A stretch of DNA of 64,000 bases from Ottowia testudinis (lineage in GTDB: Bacteria; Pseudomonadota; Gammaproteobacteria; Burkholderiales; Burkholderiaceae_C), in contig NZ_CP071796.1 of NCBI RefSeq assembly GCF_017498525.1, positions 1,798,001 to 1,862,000 of the forward strand, read 5' to 3'. A program made the position numbers and the translations under genes. Below are positions 20,546-28,740 of the stretch, one piece after another (positions within the stretch are counted from its first letter, which is position 1; the number at the start of each line of letters is the position of its first letter). A model generated the notes under the pieces. The model made no database searches, was not told the DNA's origin, and saw nothing but the letters and a program-made list of their open reading frames with translations.

Positions 20546-21261
20546 CGCCCCGCCAGACCTTCAGGCCAAATCGGCGTCCAGCGCTTGTCTGGCAAGCGCG
20601 AGCAGCTATTTTATTGATAGTGTTTCTGGGCGGCTGCAACGGTGCCCCCAAGGTGCCCGACTGGAAGATCAACGCCATTGGCCATGTCGAGCGCTTCACC
20701 GAGGCCTACCTCAAAGGCGACGACCGCATCGAGGCACGTGAATTTGCCCTGGCGCGCGCCGAAACCGCGCGCACCGGGCGGCCCGAGTTGGTGGCGCGCA
20801 TCGAACTTACACGCTGCGCCACGCGCGTGGCGAGCCTGGTGTTCGAACCGTGTACCGGCTTCGAGCCGCTGCGCGCCGACGCCAGCGAGGCCGAACGCGC
20901 CTACGCCGACTATCTGGGCGGCCGCACGCTGAGCGCCGCTCAGGCCGCGCTGTTGCCTGACCATCATCGCGCAATCGCCGCAGGGGCCGCCACCGGCGCC
21001 GTGCTGCCGCCATCCGACGATCCGCTGGGCCGCCTGATCGCGGCTGGCGTGCTGCTGCGCCGCACGCAGGCCAGCCCAGAGGTCATCGAGCAAGCGGTCG
21101 ATGCGACGTCCCATCAAGGCTGGCGCCGCCCGCTGCTGGCGTGGCTGGGTGTGCAGGCTCGCTTGGCCGACGAGCGGGGGGATGCCGAGATGGCCGCGCG
21201 GGTCAGAAGGCGGATGGATTTGGTGCAGCCAGCCGCCACGCCAGTGACCGTAAAGCCGTGA
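20542..21261 (+). CDS. Lipoprotein of the MCE operon
   Basis: A 239-residue protein with a lipoprotein signal: Arg-rich start, hydrophobic core ARAAILLIVFLGG and lipobox Cys in GGCNGAPK. No known domain is recognised; the mature part is helical and Ala-rich. It starts on GTG 20542 overlapping the MCE gene stop, and its own stop overlaps the next possible start. Position suggests it is the periplasmic or outer-membrane partner of the permease and MCE pair. Part of the signal peptide is encoded by a copy of the interspersed repeat. Confidence 0.75.
   Translation: MTPRQTFRPNRRPALVWQARAAILLIVFLGGCNGAPKVPDWKINAIGHVERFTEAYLKGDDRIEAREFALARAETARTGRPELVARIELTRCATRVASLVFEPCTGFEPLRADASEAERAYADYLGGRTLSAAQAALLPDHHRAIAAGAATGAVLPPSDDPLGRLIAAGVLLRRTQASPEVIEQAVDATSHQGWRRPLLAWLGVQARLADERGDAEMAARVRRRMDLVQPAATPVTVKP
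20562..20618 (-). repeat. Short interspersed palindromic repeat, copy 4 (coding)
   Basis: Reverse-orientation copy, with AGCGCTTGTC, loop, and CAAGCGCGAGCAGCTAT. Read in the lipoprotein frame it gives the segment ending ARAAILLIV, which forms most of the hydrophobic core of the signal peptide. Confidence 0.85.
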
Positions 21262-21677
21262 GATGGCGTAGAGAGGGTGAGAGCCACCGCGATGCCAGCT
21301 TGCGCTGGAGCATGCGCGGGTTCGCCCTATTTGCCACTTCACTGCTGGCCGTGGCCTTGCCCGGGCCTTGGGGGCGAAAAACGCAAGTGGTGCTGGCCGT
21401 TGCTGGCATCGGCCTTGTGTGGGGGGCGACATTGCTGGGCCTGGTGCTTTCGTTTCAAGACGACAGCCCCTTGCGAGCGGCGAGAGACTTTGCCGAGCGC
21501 CATGGCTTATGGCAAGTTGCGAAATATGTCGGTCCGGTTCAACTGCTCGGCGGTGCAATAGCGAGCGTTATGGCTTGGGGCGATGAACCGTTCATGGCGT
21601 TCTGGTTGGGCGCTTTGTTAGGAAGCGTGCCTGGGTTCATTCTGTATCTGGTGATGGCGGCGCGACACGGGAAATGA
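21258..21677 (+). CDS. Small membrane protein of unknown function
   Basis: Up to 139 residues. GTG 21258 overlaps the preceding stop, while ATG 21312 (MRGFALF) gives 121 residues and a more natural membrane N-terminus. Three or four hydrophobic segments are visible (FALFATSLLAVALP, VVLAVAGIGLVWGATLLGLV, VGPVQLLGGAIASVMA, FWLGALLGSVPGFILYLVM). No family is recognised. Its composition is somewhat less GC-rich than its neighbours. It may be the last gene of the MCE operon or an independent gene. Confidence 0.6.
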   Translation: MRWRREGESHRDASLRWSMRGFALFATSLLAVALPGPWGRKTQVVLAVAGIGLVWGATLLGLVLSFQDDSPLRAARDFAERHGLWQVAKYVGPVQLLGGAIASVMAWGDEPFMAFWLGALLGSVPGFILYLVMAARHGK

Positions 21678-21688
21678 GTTTTCGTGGG

Positions 21689-22759
21689 TCATGCGTTGCT
21701 TTTCAATTCCGTGAACAGATCACTGTAAATTTTGTAGCGGTTTGCGCTGATCCCGCCTGCGCTAGAGCGCGATTTGACTGCTTCAGCCACCCCGCACCCC
21801 GGCTCATGCAAATGCGTGCAGTTGTAAAACCGGCACTCGGCGACGTGCGGCCTGATGTCTGGCATGTACGCCGCCAGCTGCATCGGGTCGATGTGGCGCA
21901 GGCCGAATTCCTGAAAGCCGGGTGAGTCGATCAGGGCGCTGTTTTTCTCGCCGTCCAGCCAGTACCAGGTGGTGGTGGTGGTGGTGTGCTTGCCGGAATT
22001 GAGCGCCTGCGAGATCTCGCCCGTCTGCGCGGCGGCGCCGGGGACGGCGCGGTTGATGAGGGTGCTCTTGCCAGCGCCGCTGGGGCCGAGAATGAGGGTG
22101 GTGCGGCCGCGCAGGCGAGTAAGGAGTTCGTCGAAGGCAAACGGAGGTGGGGTGGCGGGGCCGCCCCTCACTCCAGCCCTCTCTCCAAGGCGGAGCGCGG
22201 GCAATACCCGCGAGGCAACGGGTGTGGCGTTTTCCGCGTCCTCTCCCACCGGCGGGAGAGGGCCGGGGTGAGGGTGCCTAGGCTTGACCGCCAGCGGCAG
22301 CACCGCGTAGCCCATGGCGCGATAAGGCGCCAGCCGCTGCCAGGCACGGGAGAAAGATTCGGTCAGATCGGCCTTGTTGAGCACGATGAGCGGGGCGATG
22401 TGCTCGGCCTCGCAGGCGATCAAGGCGCGGGCGAGTTGGTGTTCTGAAAATTCCGGCTCGGCGGCCAGCAGAATCAGAACCTGATCCAGGTTGGCGGCAA
22501 AGCTCTTGGTGCGCACCTCGTCCTGGCGATACAGCAGGTTGCGGCGTTCGTCGATGCGCTCGATGGTGCCTTCGTCCTGGCTGGGCAGCCAGCGCACGCG
22601 GTCGCCCACCACCACGGCCAGCTTCTTGCCGCGCGGGTGGCAGATGACGCGTTCGCCAGCGGGGGGTTCGACCACGCAGTGGCGGCCGTGAGCGCTCACC
22701 ACCAAACCTTCGCGCAGGCCAGTCACGGGCGGGGCCGGGGCGCGGCGCGGGCGGCTCAT
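21689..22759 (-). CDS. rsgA: Ribosome small subunit-dependent GTPase A
   Basis: A 356-residue circularly permuted GTPase that helps mature the 30S subunit. Motifs appear in the permuted order: OB-fold N-terminus, NKAD (G4), the P-loop GPSGAGKST (G1), DSPGF (G3), then the zinc module CRFYNCTHLHEPGC. The family norm is about 300 residues. The excess is an insert of about 45 residues between the G4 motif and the P-loop, starting RHPHPGPLPPVGE, encoded by paired palindromic repeats (22164-22276). It overlaps phhB by four bases. Confidence 0.93.
   Translation of the reverse strand: MSRPRRAPAPPVTGLREGLVVSAHGRHCVVEPPAGERVICHPRGKKLAVVVGDRVRWLPSQDEGTIERIDERRNLLYRQDEVRTKSFAANLDQVLILLAAEPEFSEHQLARALIACEAEHIAPLIVLNKADLTESFSRAWQRLAPYRAMGYAVLPLAVKPRHPHPGPLPPVGEDAENATPVASRVLPALRLGERAGVRGGPATPPPFAFDELLTRLRGRTTLILGPSGAGKSTLINRAVPGAAAQTGEISQALNSGKHTTTTTTWYWLDGEKNSALIDSPGFQEFGLRHIDPMQLAAYMPDIRPHVAECRFYNCTHLHEPGCGVAEAVKSRSSAGGISANRYKIYSDLFTELKSNA
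22164..22276. repeat. Inverted pair of CTCTCCC/GGGAGAG palindromic repeats inside rsgA
   Basis: The left unit (22164-22200, CCCCTCACTCCAGCCCTCTC...) and right unit (22240-22276, ...GGGAGAGGGCCGGGGTGAG) are diverged inverted copies. The right unit holds its own stem CTCTCCC-GGGAGAG. They stay in frame with rsgA and encode a Pro/Gly/Arg-rich loop. The same family occurs in imuB and at the window start. Confidence 0.88.
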
Positions 22760-23127
22760 GCGGTGGTCTCGGGGGCGGCGCCCAGGCGCGCGGCCAGCGC
22801 ATCGGTCTGGCGCGCGGCGTCGAGGTCGAGCGCGGTCACGCCGCCGGCGTCGTGCGTGGTCCAGCGCACCCGGCAGCGGCCGTGGCCGACGAACAGATCG
22901 GGGTGGTGGTTCAGCGATTCGGCCAGCGCGGCAACGGCCTGAGCCAACGCCATGGCCTGGCGCAAGCCCGGCAGGCGCCAGCCCTTTTCGATGGCAGGTG
23001 CCGTGTCTGCCGTGGTGGCTCGCCAGCCGGACAAGTTGCGCAGGGATGCTTCCAATTCAGTAGCTTCCAGCGCTTGATTGGTGGGCGCTAGCGGCCGATT
23101 TGGCTTTAAATCCATGGCGGCGCCCAT
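22756..23127 (-). CDS. phhB: Pterin-4a-carbinolamine dehydratase
   Basis: About 123 residues. It dehydrates pterin-4a-carbinolamine formed by aromatic amino-acid hydroxylases, regenerating the cofactor. ALAESLNHHPDLFVGHGRCRVRWTTHDAGG carries the family's His-His and Trp-Thr-His-Asp landmarks (shown here as NHHPD and RWTTHDAGG). The first 30 residues after MDLK come from a copy of the interspersed repeat. The start is uncertain between 23127 and 23115. It overlaps rsgA downstream and the M48 protease upstream. Confidence 0.87.
   Translation of the reverse strand: MGAAMDLKPNRPLAPTNQALEATELEASLRNLSGWRATTADTAPAIEKGWRLPGLRQAMALAQAVAALAESLNHHPDLFVGHGRCRVRWTTHDAGGVTALDLDAARQTDALAARLGAAPETTA
23052..23110 (+). 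repeat. Short interspersed palindromic repeat, copy 5 (coding, antisense)
   Basis: CAGTAGCTTCCAGCGCTT, loop, GGGCGCTAGCGGCC then ATTTGGC. On the minus strand it encodes the N-terminal region of PhhB (residues NRPLAPTNQALEATE). Confidence 0.75.
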
Positions 23128-24431
23128 CACACCGGCCGCACCCGCGCGCCCATGCGCGCGATGCGTTCACTGGCCGGCGGGTGCGAGTAGTAAAAGCGCA
23201 CGTACAGCGCGTCGGGCGTCAGCGTGCTGGCGTTGTCCTTGTACAGCTTGACCAGCGCGTTGCTCAGGTCTTGGGCGTTGGCCTGGGACGCGGCGTAGGC
23301 ATCGGCCTCGAACTCGTGCTTGCGCGACAGCTGGGCCATCAGCGGCGACAAAAAGAAGGTGAACAGCGGCACCGCGAGCATGAACAAGAGCAGTGCCAGC
23401 GCGTGGTTGGGCACCGCGCCGCCCAGCGCTGGCGGCAGGTTGGGCGTCACGCCCAGCCCGGCATGAAACCATGGCTGCCCGGCCAGCCAGCCCAGCAGCG
23501 CCAGACCCGCCAGGCTGGCCGCGAACAGGCCGGTGATGCGTTTGACGATGTGCTTGTGCTTGAAGTGGCCCAGCTCGTGCGCCAGCACCGCCTCGACCTC
23601 GGGCGGGGTCAGTTGTTCGAGCAGGGTGTCAAAGAAGACCACGCGCTTGGCGGCCCCAAAGCCAGTGAAGTAGGCGTTGGCGTGCGCGCTGCGGCGGCTG
23701 CCGTCCATCACGAACAAGCCCTTGGCGGCAAAGCCGCAGCGCGCCATCAGGGCGCTGACGCGTGCTTTGAGCGATTCGTCCTGCAGCGGCTGGAATTTGT
23801 TGAACAGCGGCGCGATGACGGTGGGGTAGACCACCAACATCAGCAGACTGAAAACCGCCCACACGCCCCAGGTCCACAGCCACCACCAGGCGCCGGTGGC
23901 CTGCATCAGCCAAAGCACCAGCGCCGCCAGCGGCACGCCGATCACCACGCCAAGCAGCGTGGACTTGAGCAGATCGCCCAGCCACAGGCCGAGCGTCATC
24001 TTGTTGAAGCCAAAGCGCTCCTCGATGGCAAAGGTTTGATAAAGCGCAAGCGGCAGGTCGATCAGCCCGTTGATGAGGGAAAACGCCAGCAGCAGCGCCA
24101 GCGGCTGTACCAGTGGCCGTGGGCCCATGGCGTCCATCAGCAGACCGTTGAGCCAGTCCAGGCCGCCCAGCAGCGTCCAGCCCAGCAGCACGGCGCTGGC
24201 CAGCGCCAGCTCCAGCAGGCCAAACCGCAGCTTGGCCACGGTGTAGTCGGCGGCGCGCTGGTGGGCGTCCAGCCCGACGGTGCCCGCGAATTCGGTGGGC
24301 ACGGCCCCGCGGTGCCGCGCCACCGCCCGGATCTGGCGCGATGCCAGCCAGAACTTCACCGCCACGTTAGCCAGCAAGGCCATGCTGAACACCACGGTGG
24401 TGACAAGGGCAGGGGAGAGTGATTCGTTCAA
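23127..24431 (-). CDS. M48-family membrane metalloprotease (Ste24/CAAX protease 1-like)
   Basis: A 434-residue zinc protease embedded in the inner membrane by several hydrophobic helices. The catalytic HExxH is in VLAHELGHFKHKH, with the third ligand Glu expected in EFEADAYAASQ. The C-terminus YSHPPASERIARMG is typical of the family, which in eukaryotes trims farnesylated CAAX proteins and in bacteria is linked to membrane protein quality control. It leads the rsgA-phhB-protease minus-strand group, with stop and start overlapping phhB. Confidence 0.9.
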   Translation of the reverse strand: MNESLSPALVTTVVFSMALLANVAVKFWLASRQIRAVARHRGAVPTEFAGTVGLDAHQRAADYTVAKLRFGLLELALASAVLLGWTLLGGLDWLNGLLMDAMGPRPLVQPLALLLAFSLINGLIDLPLALYQTFAIEERFGFNKMTLGLWLGDLLKSTLLGVVIGVPLAALVLWLMQATGAWWWLWTWGVWAVFSLLMLVVYPTVIAPLFNKFQPLQDESLKARVSALMARCGFAAKGLFVMDGSRRSAHANAYFTGFGAAKRVVFFDTLLEQLTPPEVEAVLAHELGHFKHKHIVKRITGLFAASLAGLALLGWLAGQPWFHAGLGVTPNLPPALGGAVPNHALALLLFMLAVPLFTFFLSPLMAQLSRKHEFEADAYAASQANAQDLSNALVKLYKDNASTLTPDALYVRFYYSHPPASERIARMGARVRPV

Positions 24432-24542
24432 GGTCGGCTCGGCTACGGTTGAGGCGGTAAGCCGTGAAGTTTAGGGCGCCCGTGCCATGCGCAAGGGTGG
24501 TGCCGGGCCGGCCCAGCCGCCGGCCATGGACAATCGGGCGCC

Positions 24543-25133
24543 ATGACCGATACCGCTATCCTTACCGCCGCCGCGCCCGCGTTGGCCAAATCCGATCAAA
24601 ACTTGGTCTGGCTCGACTGCGAAATGACCGGACTTGACCCCGAGAAAGAGCGCCTCATAGAGATCGCCGTGGTCGTCACCGGGCCCGATCTGACGCCGCG
24701 CGTCGAAGGCCCGGTGCTGGTGATCCACCAGCCCGACAGCGTGCTTGACGCCATGGACAGTTGGAACAAGGGCACGCACGGCCGCAGCGGCCTGACGGCC
24801 AAGGTCAAGGCTTCGACGCTGACCGAAGAGGCGGCCGCCGATCAGATCATCGCCTTCTTGTCGCGCTACGTGTCCAAGGGCTGCTCGCCCATGTGCGGCA
24901 ACACCATCGGACAGGATCGGCGCTTTCTGGTCAAGTACATGCCCAGGCTGGAGGCGTTCTTTCACTACCGAAACGTGGACGTCAGCACCCTGAAGGAACT
25001 GGCGCGCCGCTGGCGGCCCGAGGTGGTGAACGCGTTCAAGAAGCAGCAGTCGCACACCGCGCTGGCCGATGTGCACGAGTCGATCGACGAGCTGGCGCAC
25101 TACCGCGCGCACTTCATCCGTCTGGATGCCTGA
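24543..25133 (+). CDS. orn: Oligoribonuclease
   Basis: A 196-residue 3'-5' exonuclease that degrades di- to pentaribonucleotides, including pGpG. DEDDh residues are visible: [11 protein letters not shown] supplies Asp and Glu, [10 protein letters not shown] another Asp, and [14 protein letters not shown] the final His and Asp. About 15 extra N-terminal residues precede the usual [11 protein letters not shown] start. It is essential in most betaproteobacteria and usually monocistronic, as here. Confidence 0.96.
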   Translation: MTDTAILTAAAPALAKSDQNLVWLDCEMTGLDPEKERLIEIAVVVTGPDLTPRVEGPVLVIHQPDSVLDAMDSWNKGTHGRSGLTAKVKASTLTEEAAADQIIAFLSRYVSKGCSPMCGNTIGQDRRFLVKYMPRLEAFFHYRNVDVSTLKELARRWRPEVVNAFKKQQSHTALADVHESIDELAHYRAHFIRLDA

Positions 25134-25155
25134 GGGACGAGCCCGTGCTCGACAG

Positions 25156-25899
25156 TCAGACCTTTTCCAGCCCCGAGCGCCGGCTGTCCAGCGTCCCCAG
25201 GAAGGAGTCGGCCTGCGGCCAGGACGTGATCTCGCCGTCGTGCTCGGCTTGGTCGATGCACTCCAGCGCGTGGTGATGGCGATCGCCGCGCTTGCGGTCC
25301 AGCGCTTCGTGAAGCTGCAGGCGCACGATCTCCAGCCGGGCCTGCTCGCTCTGCTGCGGCATCGAATCGGGCGCCGGCGTGCCCACGAAATCGGCACGCA
25401 ACTGGTCGGGGTCGGGCGGCGATTCGGGCGACACCACCCAATAGCCAATGCCGCACTGCGACAGCAGCGTCTGCTTGAGCTGCCGATTGCCGCGCGAGAG
25501 GCCGCGCGGGCCCATCACGTCGACGCAGCCGACCACCTGGCCCCGGTCGTCGCACACCGTGAAGGTGCAATAGACGCCCGACAGCAATCCGAACCATTCC
25601 TCGCCTTCGTCCGATTCGCGGGGCATCGTGAAGCGCGTGACAGGAAGCTTCACCATCACATGATGTTGCGCAAACGTGGCCTGCAGCCAATGCCAGACGC
25701 GCCGTTCGCCGCTGTTGACCAGCGGCCTGGGGTTGATCGGCCATTGGGCAGGCAGGCGCCGCTTGGTGGTGTGCCCGGGCGTCTTGGCGCCTCGGCGCTG
25801 CAGCAGGAAAATGGTCAGCCCCAGCAAGGCTGCCAGCAACCCCACTGCCACCACCAGTATGACGATCAGAATGCCGGACGAACCGGTCGATGCACCCAC
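25156..25899 (-). CDS. Membrane-anchored DUF2726-like protein
   Basis: A 247-residue protein with one N-terminal transmembrane helix (ILIVILVVAVGLLAALLGLT) and a cytoplasmic domain. The stretch from PLVNSGERRVWHWLQ to LLSQCGIGYWVV matches the general layout of DUF2726, a domain related to restriction-endonuclease-like nucleases. The acidic catalytic residues of that fold are not obvious. A His/Asp/Glu-rich C-terminal helix follows. It converges with orn. The function is unknown. Confidence 0.7.
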   Translation of the reverse strand: MGASTGSSGILIVILVVAVGLLAALLGLTIFLLQRRGAKTPGHTTKRRLPAQWPINPRPLVNSGERRVWHWLQATFAQHHVMVKLPVTRFTMPRESDEGEEWFGLLSGVYCTFTVCDDRGQVVGCVDVMGPRGLSRGNRQLKQTLLSQCGIGYWVVSPESPPDPDQLRADFVGTPAPDSMPQQSEQARLEIVRLQLHEALDRKRGDRHHHALECIDQAEHDGEITSWPQADSFLGTLDSRRSGLEKV

Positions 25900-26120
25900 T
25901 CTCTGCTCCCTTGCGCACTTTGCGTGCCATTGTTTTTTGTTGCCAAACGCGATGCACGCCGGGATGAGGCGAGGCAGATTGCCCCTTACATCCGGCGCGC
26001 GGCCCTTGGCACAGCGCCAAATATGTCATGCCGCGGTCATGCTTCAGCCCCGAGCCATACCCCGTTTGAGGGATGTTTTGCGGCAATTCGATGGCGTCGC
26101 ACCGGCGCGAAACGGTTGAT

Positions 26121-26855
26121 ATGCGTTTGAGCGAACTTTTATATTCACAAGGCTTCGGCACCCGCCGCCTGTGCGCGGGCCTGATCGACAACGGCCTGGT
26201 GGCCATCGGTGGCCAGGCGTGCACCGATCCTGGCGCCGAGGTCGATGTGAACGCGCAACCGCTGGTCTATACAGTGCAGGGGCAATCCTGGGTCTTCCAG
26301 GCGCGCGCCTACCTCATGCTGCACAAGCCGGTGGGCCATGAATGTTCACACCGGCCAGGCGCCTGGCCGAGCGTTTACACGCTGCTGCCGGCGCCGCTGC
26401 GCCAGCGGCCGGCAACGGGCAAGGTGCAAGGCGTGCAGGCCGTCGGGCGGCTCGACCAGGACACCACCGGCCTGCTGCTGCTGTCGGACGACGGCACCTT
26501 CATCCACCGAATGAATTCGCCGCGCCACCATGTGCCCAAGGTGTACGAGGTGACCACCAAGCATCCGCTGGACGAGCGCCAGTTGTCTCGCCTGACAACG
26601 GGCGTGGTGCTGGACGATGACCCCAAGCCGGTGGCCGCCGCCGGTGCGCAGGCCCTGGGCGAGCACCATCTGCAGTTGACGCTGACCGAGGGCAAGTATC
26701 ACCAGGTCAAGCGCATGGTGGCGGCCGTGGGCAACCGGGTAGAGGCCCTGCACCGCTCGCGCATCGGCGGCTTGGCGCTGCCAGCCGATCTGGCGCCGGG
26801 TGATTGGCGCTGGCTGGGCGAGGGCGATCTGGCGTTGCTCCATGCGGCGCCCTGA
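26121..26855 (+). CDS. RsuA/RluB-family rRNA pseudouridine synthase
   Basis: A 244-residue enzyme with an N-terminal S4 RNA-binding domain (LSELLYSQGFGTRRLCAGLI) and catalytic Asp in GRLDQDTTGLLLLSDDG. GKYHQVKRMVAAVGNRVEALHR is the usual C-terminal RNA-binding motif. It isomerises one uridine in ribosomal RNA; RsuA (16S position 516) is the closest by size, but the exact target cannot be told from sequence alone. The start at ATG 26121 gives a clean S4 domain. Confidence 0.9.
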   Translation: MRLSELLYSQGFGTRRLCAGLIDNGLVAIGGQACTDPGAEVDVNAQPLVYTVQGQSWVFQARAYLMLHKPVGHECSHRPGAWPSVYTLLPAPLRQRPATGKVQGVQAVGRLDQDTTGLLLLSDDGTFIHRMNSPRHHVPKVYEVTTKHPLDERQLSRLTTGVVLDDDPKPVAAAGAQALGEHHLQLTLTEGKYHQVKRMVAAVGNRVEALHRSRIGGLALPADLAPGDWRWLGEGDLALLHAAP

Positions 26856-26975
26856 TGCCGTGATGACCCTGCGGCGCGGCGGCTTAGCGGTGCTTTGGTG
26901 CCAAGCCAGTGCGGTGAATTGGCCTTGTGCTATCAAAATGTGAATTCATCAACGTTGTAACCCCCAGGAGCCAGC

Positions 26976-27797
26976 ATGAGCATGGATGTGATCGACTACC
27001 AAATCTTTGGCGACGACATGCAGTACGTCGAGGTGGAGCTGGACCCGGCCGAGGCGGCGGTGGGCGAGGCCGGCAGCATGCTGTTCATGGAAGACGGCGT
27101 GAGCATGGACACCGTGTTTGGCGACGGGCGCGGCGGCAGCGCGCAAGGCGGCCTGATGGGCAAGCTGCTGGGCGCCGGCAAGCGGCTGGTGACGGGCGAA
27201 TCGCTGTTCACCACCGTCTACACCAACCACGCGGCGGGCAAACGCAAGATCGGCTTTGCCGCGCCGTATCCCGGCAAGATCGTGGCGGCCGATCTGCGCC
27301 AGTTGGGCGGCACGCTGATCTGCCAGAAAGACGCCTTCTTATGCGCCGCGCGCGGCGTGGCGCTGGGCATCGCCTTCCAGCGCAAGCTGGGCGTGGGCTT
27401 TTTCGGCGGCGAGGGCTTCATCATGCAGCGGCTCGACGGCGACGGCATGGCCTTCATCCACGCCGGCGGCACGCTGATCCGGCGCGATCTGCAGCCGGGC
27501 GAACTGCTGCGCGTGGACACCGGCTGCGTGGTGGCCTACACGGCGCAGGTGGGGTTCGACATTGAATTTGTGGGCAAGGTCAAGACGGCGCTGTTCGGCG
27601 GCGAGGGCCTGTTCTTCGCCAAGCTGACTGGCCCCGGCACGGTGTGGCTGCAGACGCTGCCCTTCAGCCGACTGGCCAGCCGCGTGTTTGCCGCCGCGCC
27701 GCAGACCGGCGGCGGGGGCAAGGGCGAGGGCTCCATCCTGGGCGGCTTCGGCGGCGGGTCGCTGCTGGGCGGCATCCTGGGCGGCGACAACGAGTAA
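26976..27797 (+). CDS. AIM24/TIGR00266-family protein
   Basis: A 273-residue beta-rich protein of the AIM24 family, recognisable from the repeated glycine/aromatic pattern [39 protein letters not shown] and [12 protein letters not shown]. The C-terminus is a Gly-rich tail ([22 protein letters not shown]). Bacterial members have no established function; yeast AIM24 is a mitochondrial inner-membrane protein. A CCCCCAGGAG ribosome site precedes the start. Confidence 0.88.
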   Translation: MSMDVIDYQIFGDDMQYVEVELDPAEAAVGEAGSMLFMEDGVSMDTVFGDGRGGSAQGGLMGKLLGAGKRLVTGESLFTTVYTNHAAGKRKIGFAAPYPGKIVAADLRQLGGTLICQKDAFLCAARGVALGIAFQRKLGVGFFGGEGFIMQRLDGDGMAFIHAGGTLIRRDLQPGELLRVDTGCVVAYTAQVGFDIEFVGKVKTALFGGEGLFFAKLTGPGTVWLQTLPFSRLASRVFAAAPQTGGGGKGEGSILGGFGGGSLLGGILGGDNE

Positions 27798-27860
27798 CCC
27801 TCCCGCGGGCGCGCCCATCGATACCGGCCGCTCGGCAAAACAACCTGGCATGGCATCGGC

Positions 27861-28667
27861 CTAAACCGCCGCCAGAAACGCGGCAATCGCGGTATTCACC
27901 GCCGCCGGCTGGTCCTTGTGCGGCGAATGGCCGCAATCGGGCAGTTTCAGCGTTTGGGCGTGCGGCACGGCGGCGGTCAGGTCGTCCACCTGGGACAGCG
28001 TGCCGTATTCGTCGTCCAGGCCCTGGATGGCCAGCAGCGGCGCGCGGATGGCGGACACTTCCTGGCGGATATCGAAGGCGCGGAAGGCGGGGCTGAGCCA
28101 GACGTCGTTCCACTGCCAGAAGGCGCCCTCCACATCGGCGTGGTAGCGCGCCAGGCGCTCGCGCAGGCCGCCGGCTTCAAAGGCGCGCCGCGCTTCGTCG
28201 ATGGACCGCACCGACACATCTTCCACCATGACGTGCGGAGCCATCGCCACGCAGGCGGCGACCGCGTGGTGCGCGGCGTGGATCAGCGCGATGGTGGCGC
28301 CGTCGGAATGGCCGATCAGCACCGGCCGCCGGGCGCCCAGCCGGGCCAGCAGGCGCGGCAGCACGTGCAGCGCCTCGCGATGCATGTAATCGGGCCGCAG
28401 CCGGCCCGATCGCGTGCCGCCGGCGTGCTCGCGCGGCGCGCCGCGCACGTCGGCCACGGGGCTGGACTGGCCGTAGCCCTGGCGCGAATAGACCCAGCCG
28501 GCACGCCCGGTGCTGGCGCACAGGCGGGCTGGCCAATCGCGCCACAGGGCGACCGAACCCAGCCCTTCGTGCAAAAACACCAGTGGCGCACGCGACGCGT
28601 CGGCCTCCACCGGCGCCGTGATGGGCACCACCTCAAGAAAAATGCCGTCGATGTCCACCGCTTGCAT
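27861..28667 (-). CDS. Alpha/beta hydrolase
   Basis: A 268-residue hydrolase. The oxyanion-hole element LHEGLGSVALW, the nucleophile elbow GHSDGATIAL and the C-terminal His in CGHSPHKDQP make a full catalytic triad with an Asp in GLDDEYG. The cap region lies between about 130 and 190. No signal peptide is present, so it is cytosolic. Substrate is unknown; family relatives act on esters, C-C bonds or lactones. It is divergent from the beta-propeller gene. Confidence 0.88.
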   Translation of the reverse strand: MQAVDIDGIFLEVVPITAPVEADASRAPLVFLHEGLGSVALWRDWPARLCASTGRAGWVYSRQGYGQSSPVADVRGAPREHAGGTRSGRLRPDYMHREALHVLPRLLARLGARRPVLIGHSDGATIALIHAAHHAVAACVAMAPHVMVEDVSVRSIDEARRAFEAGGLRERLARYHADVEGAFWQWNDVWLSPAFRAFDIRQEVSAIRAPLLAIQGLDDEYGTLSQVDDLTAAVPHAQTLKLPDCGHSPHKDQPAAVNTAIAAFLAAV

Positions 28668-28740
28668 GGCTGGAATGTTAAGTCAGCTGCCCTGGCGCCT
28701 CGTGCCAGAACTACACTCGTCGATTGCCCTGGATACCGCT

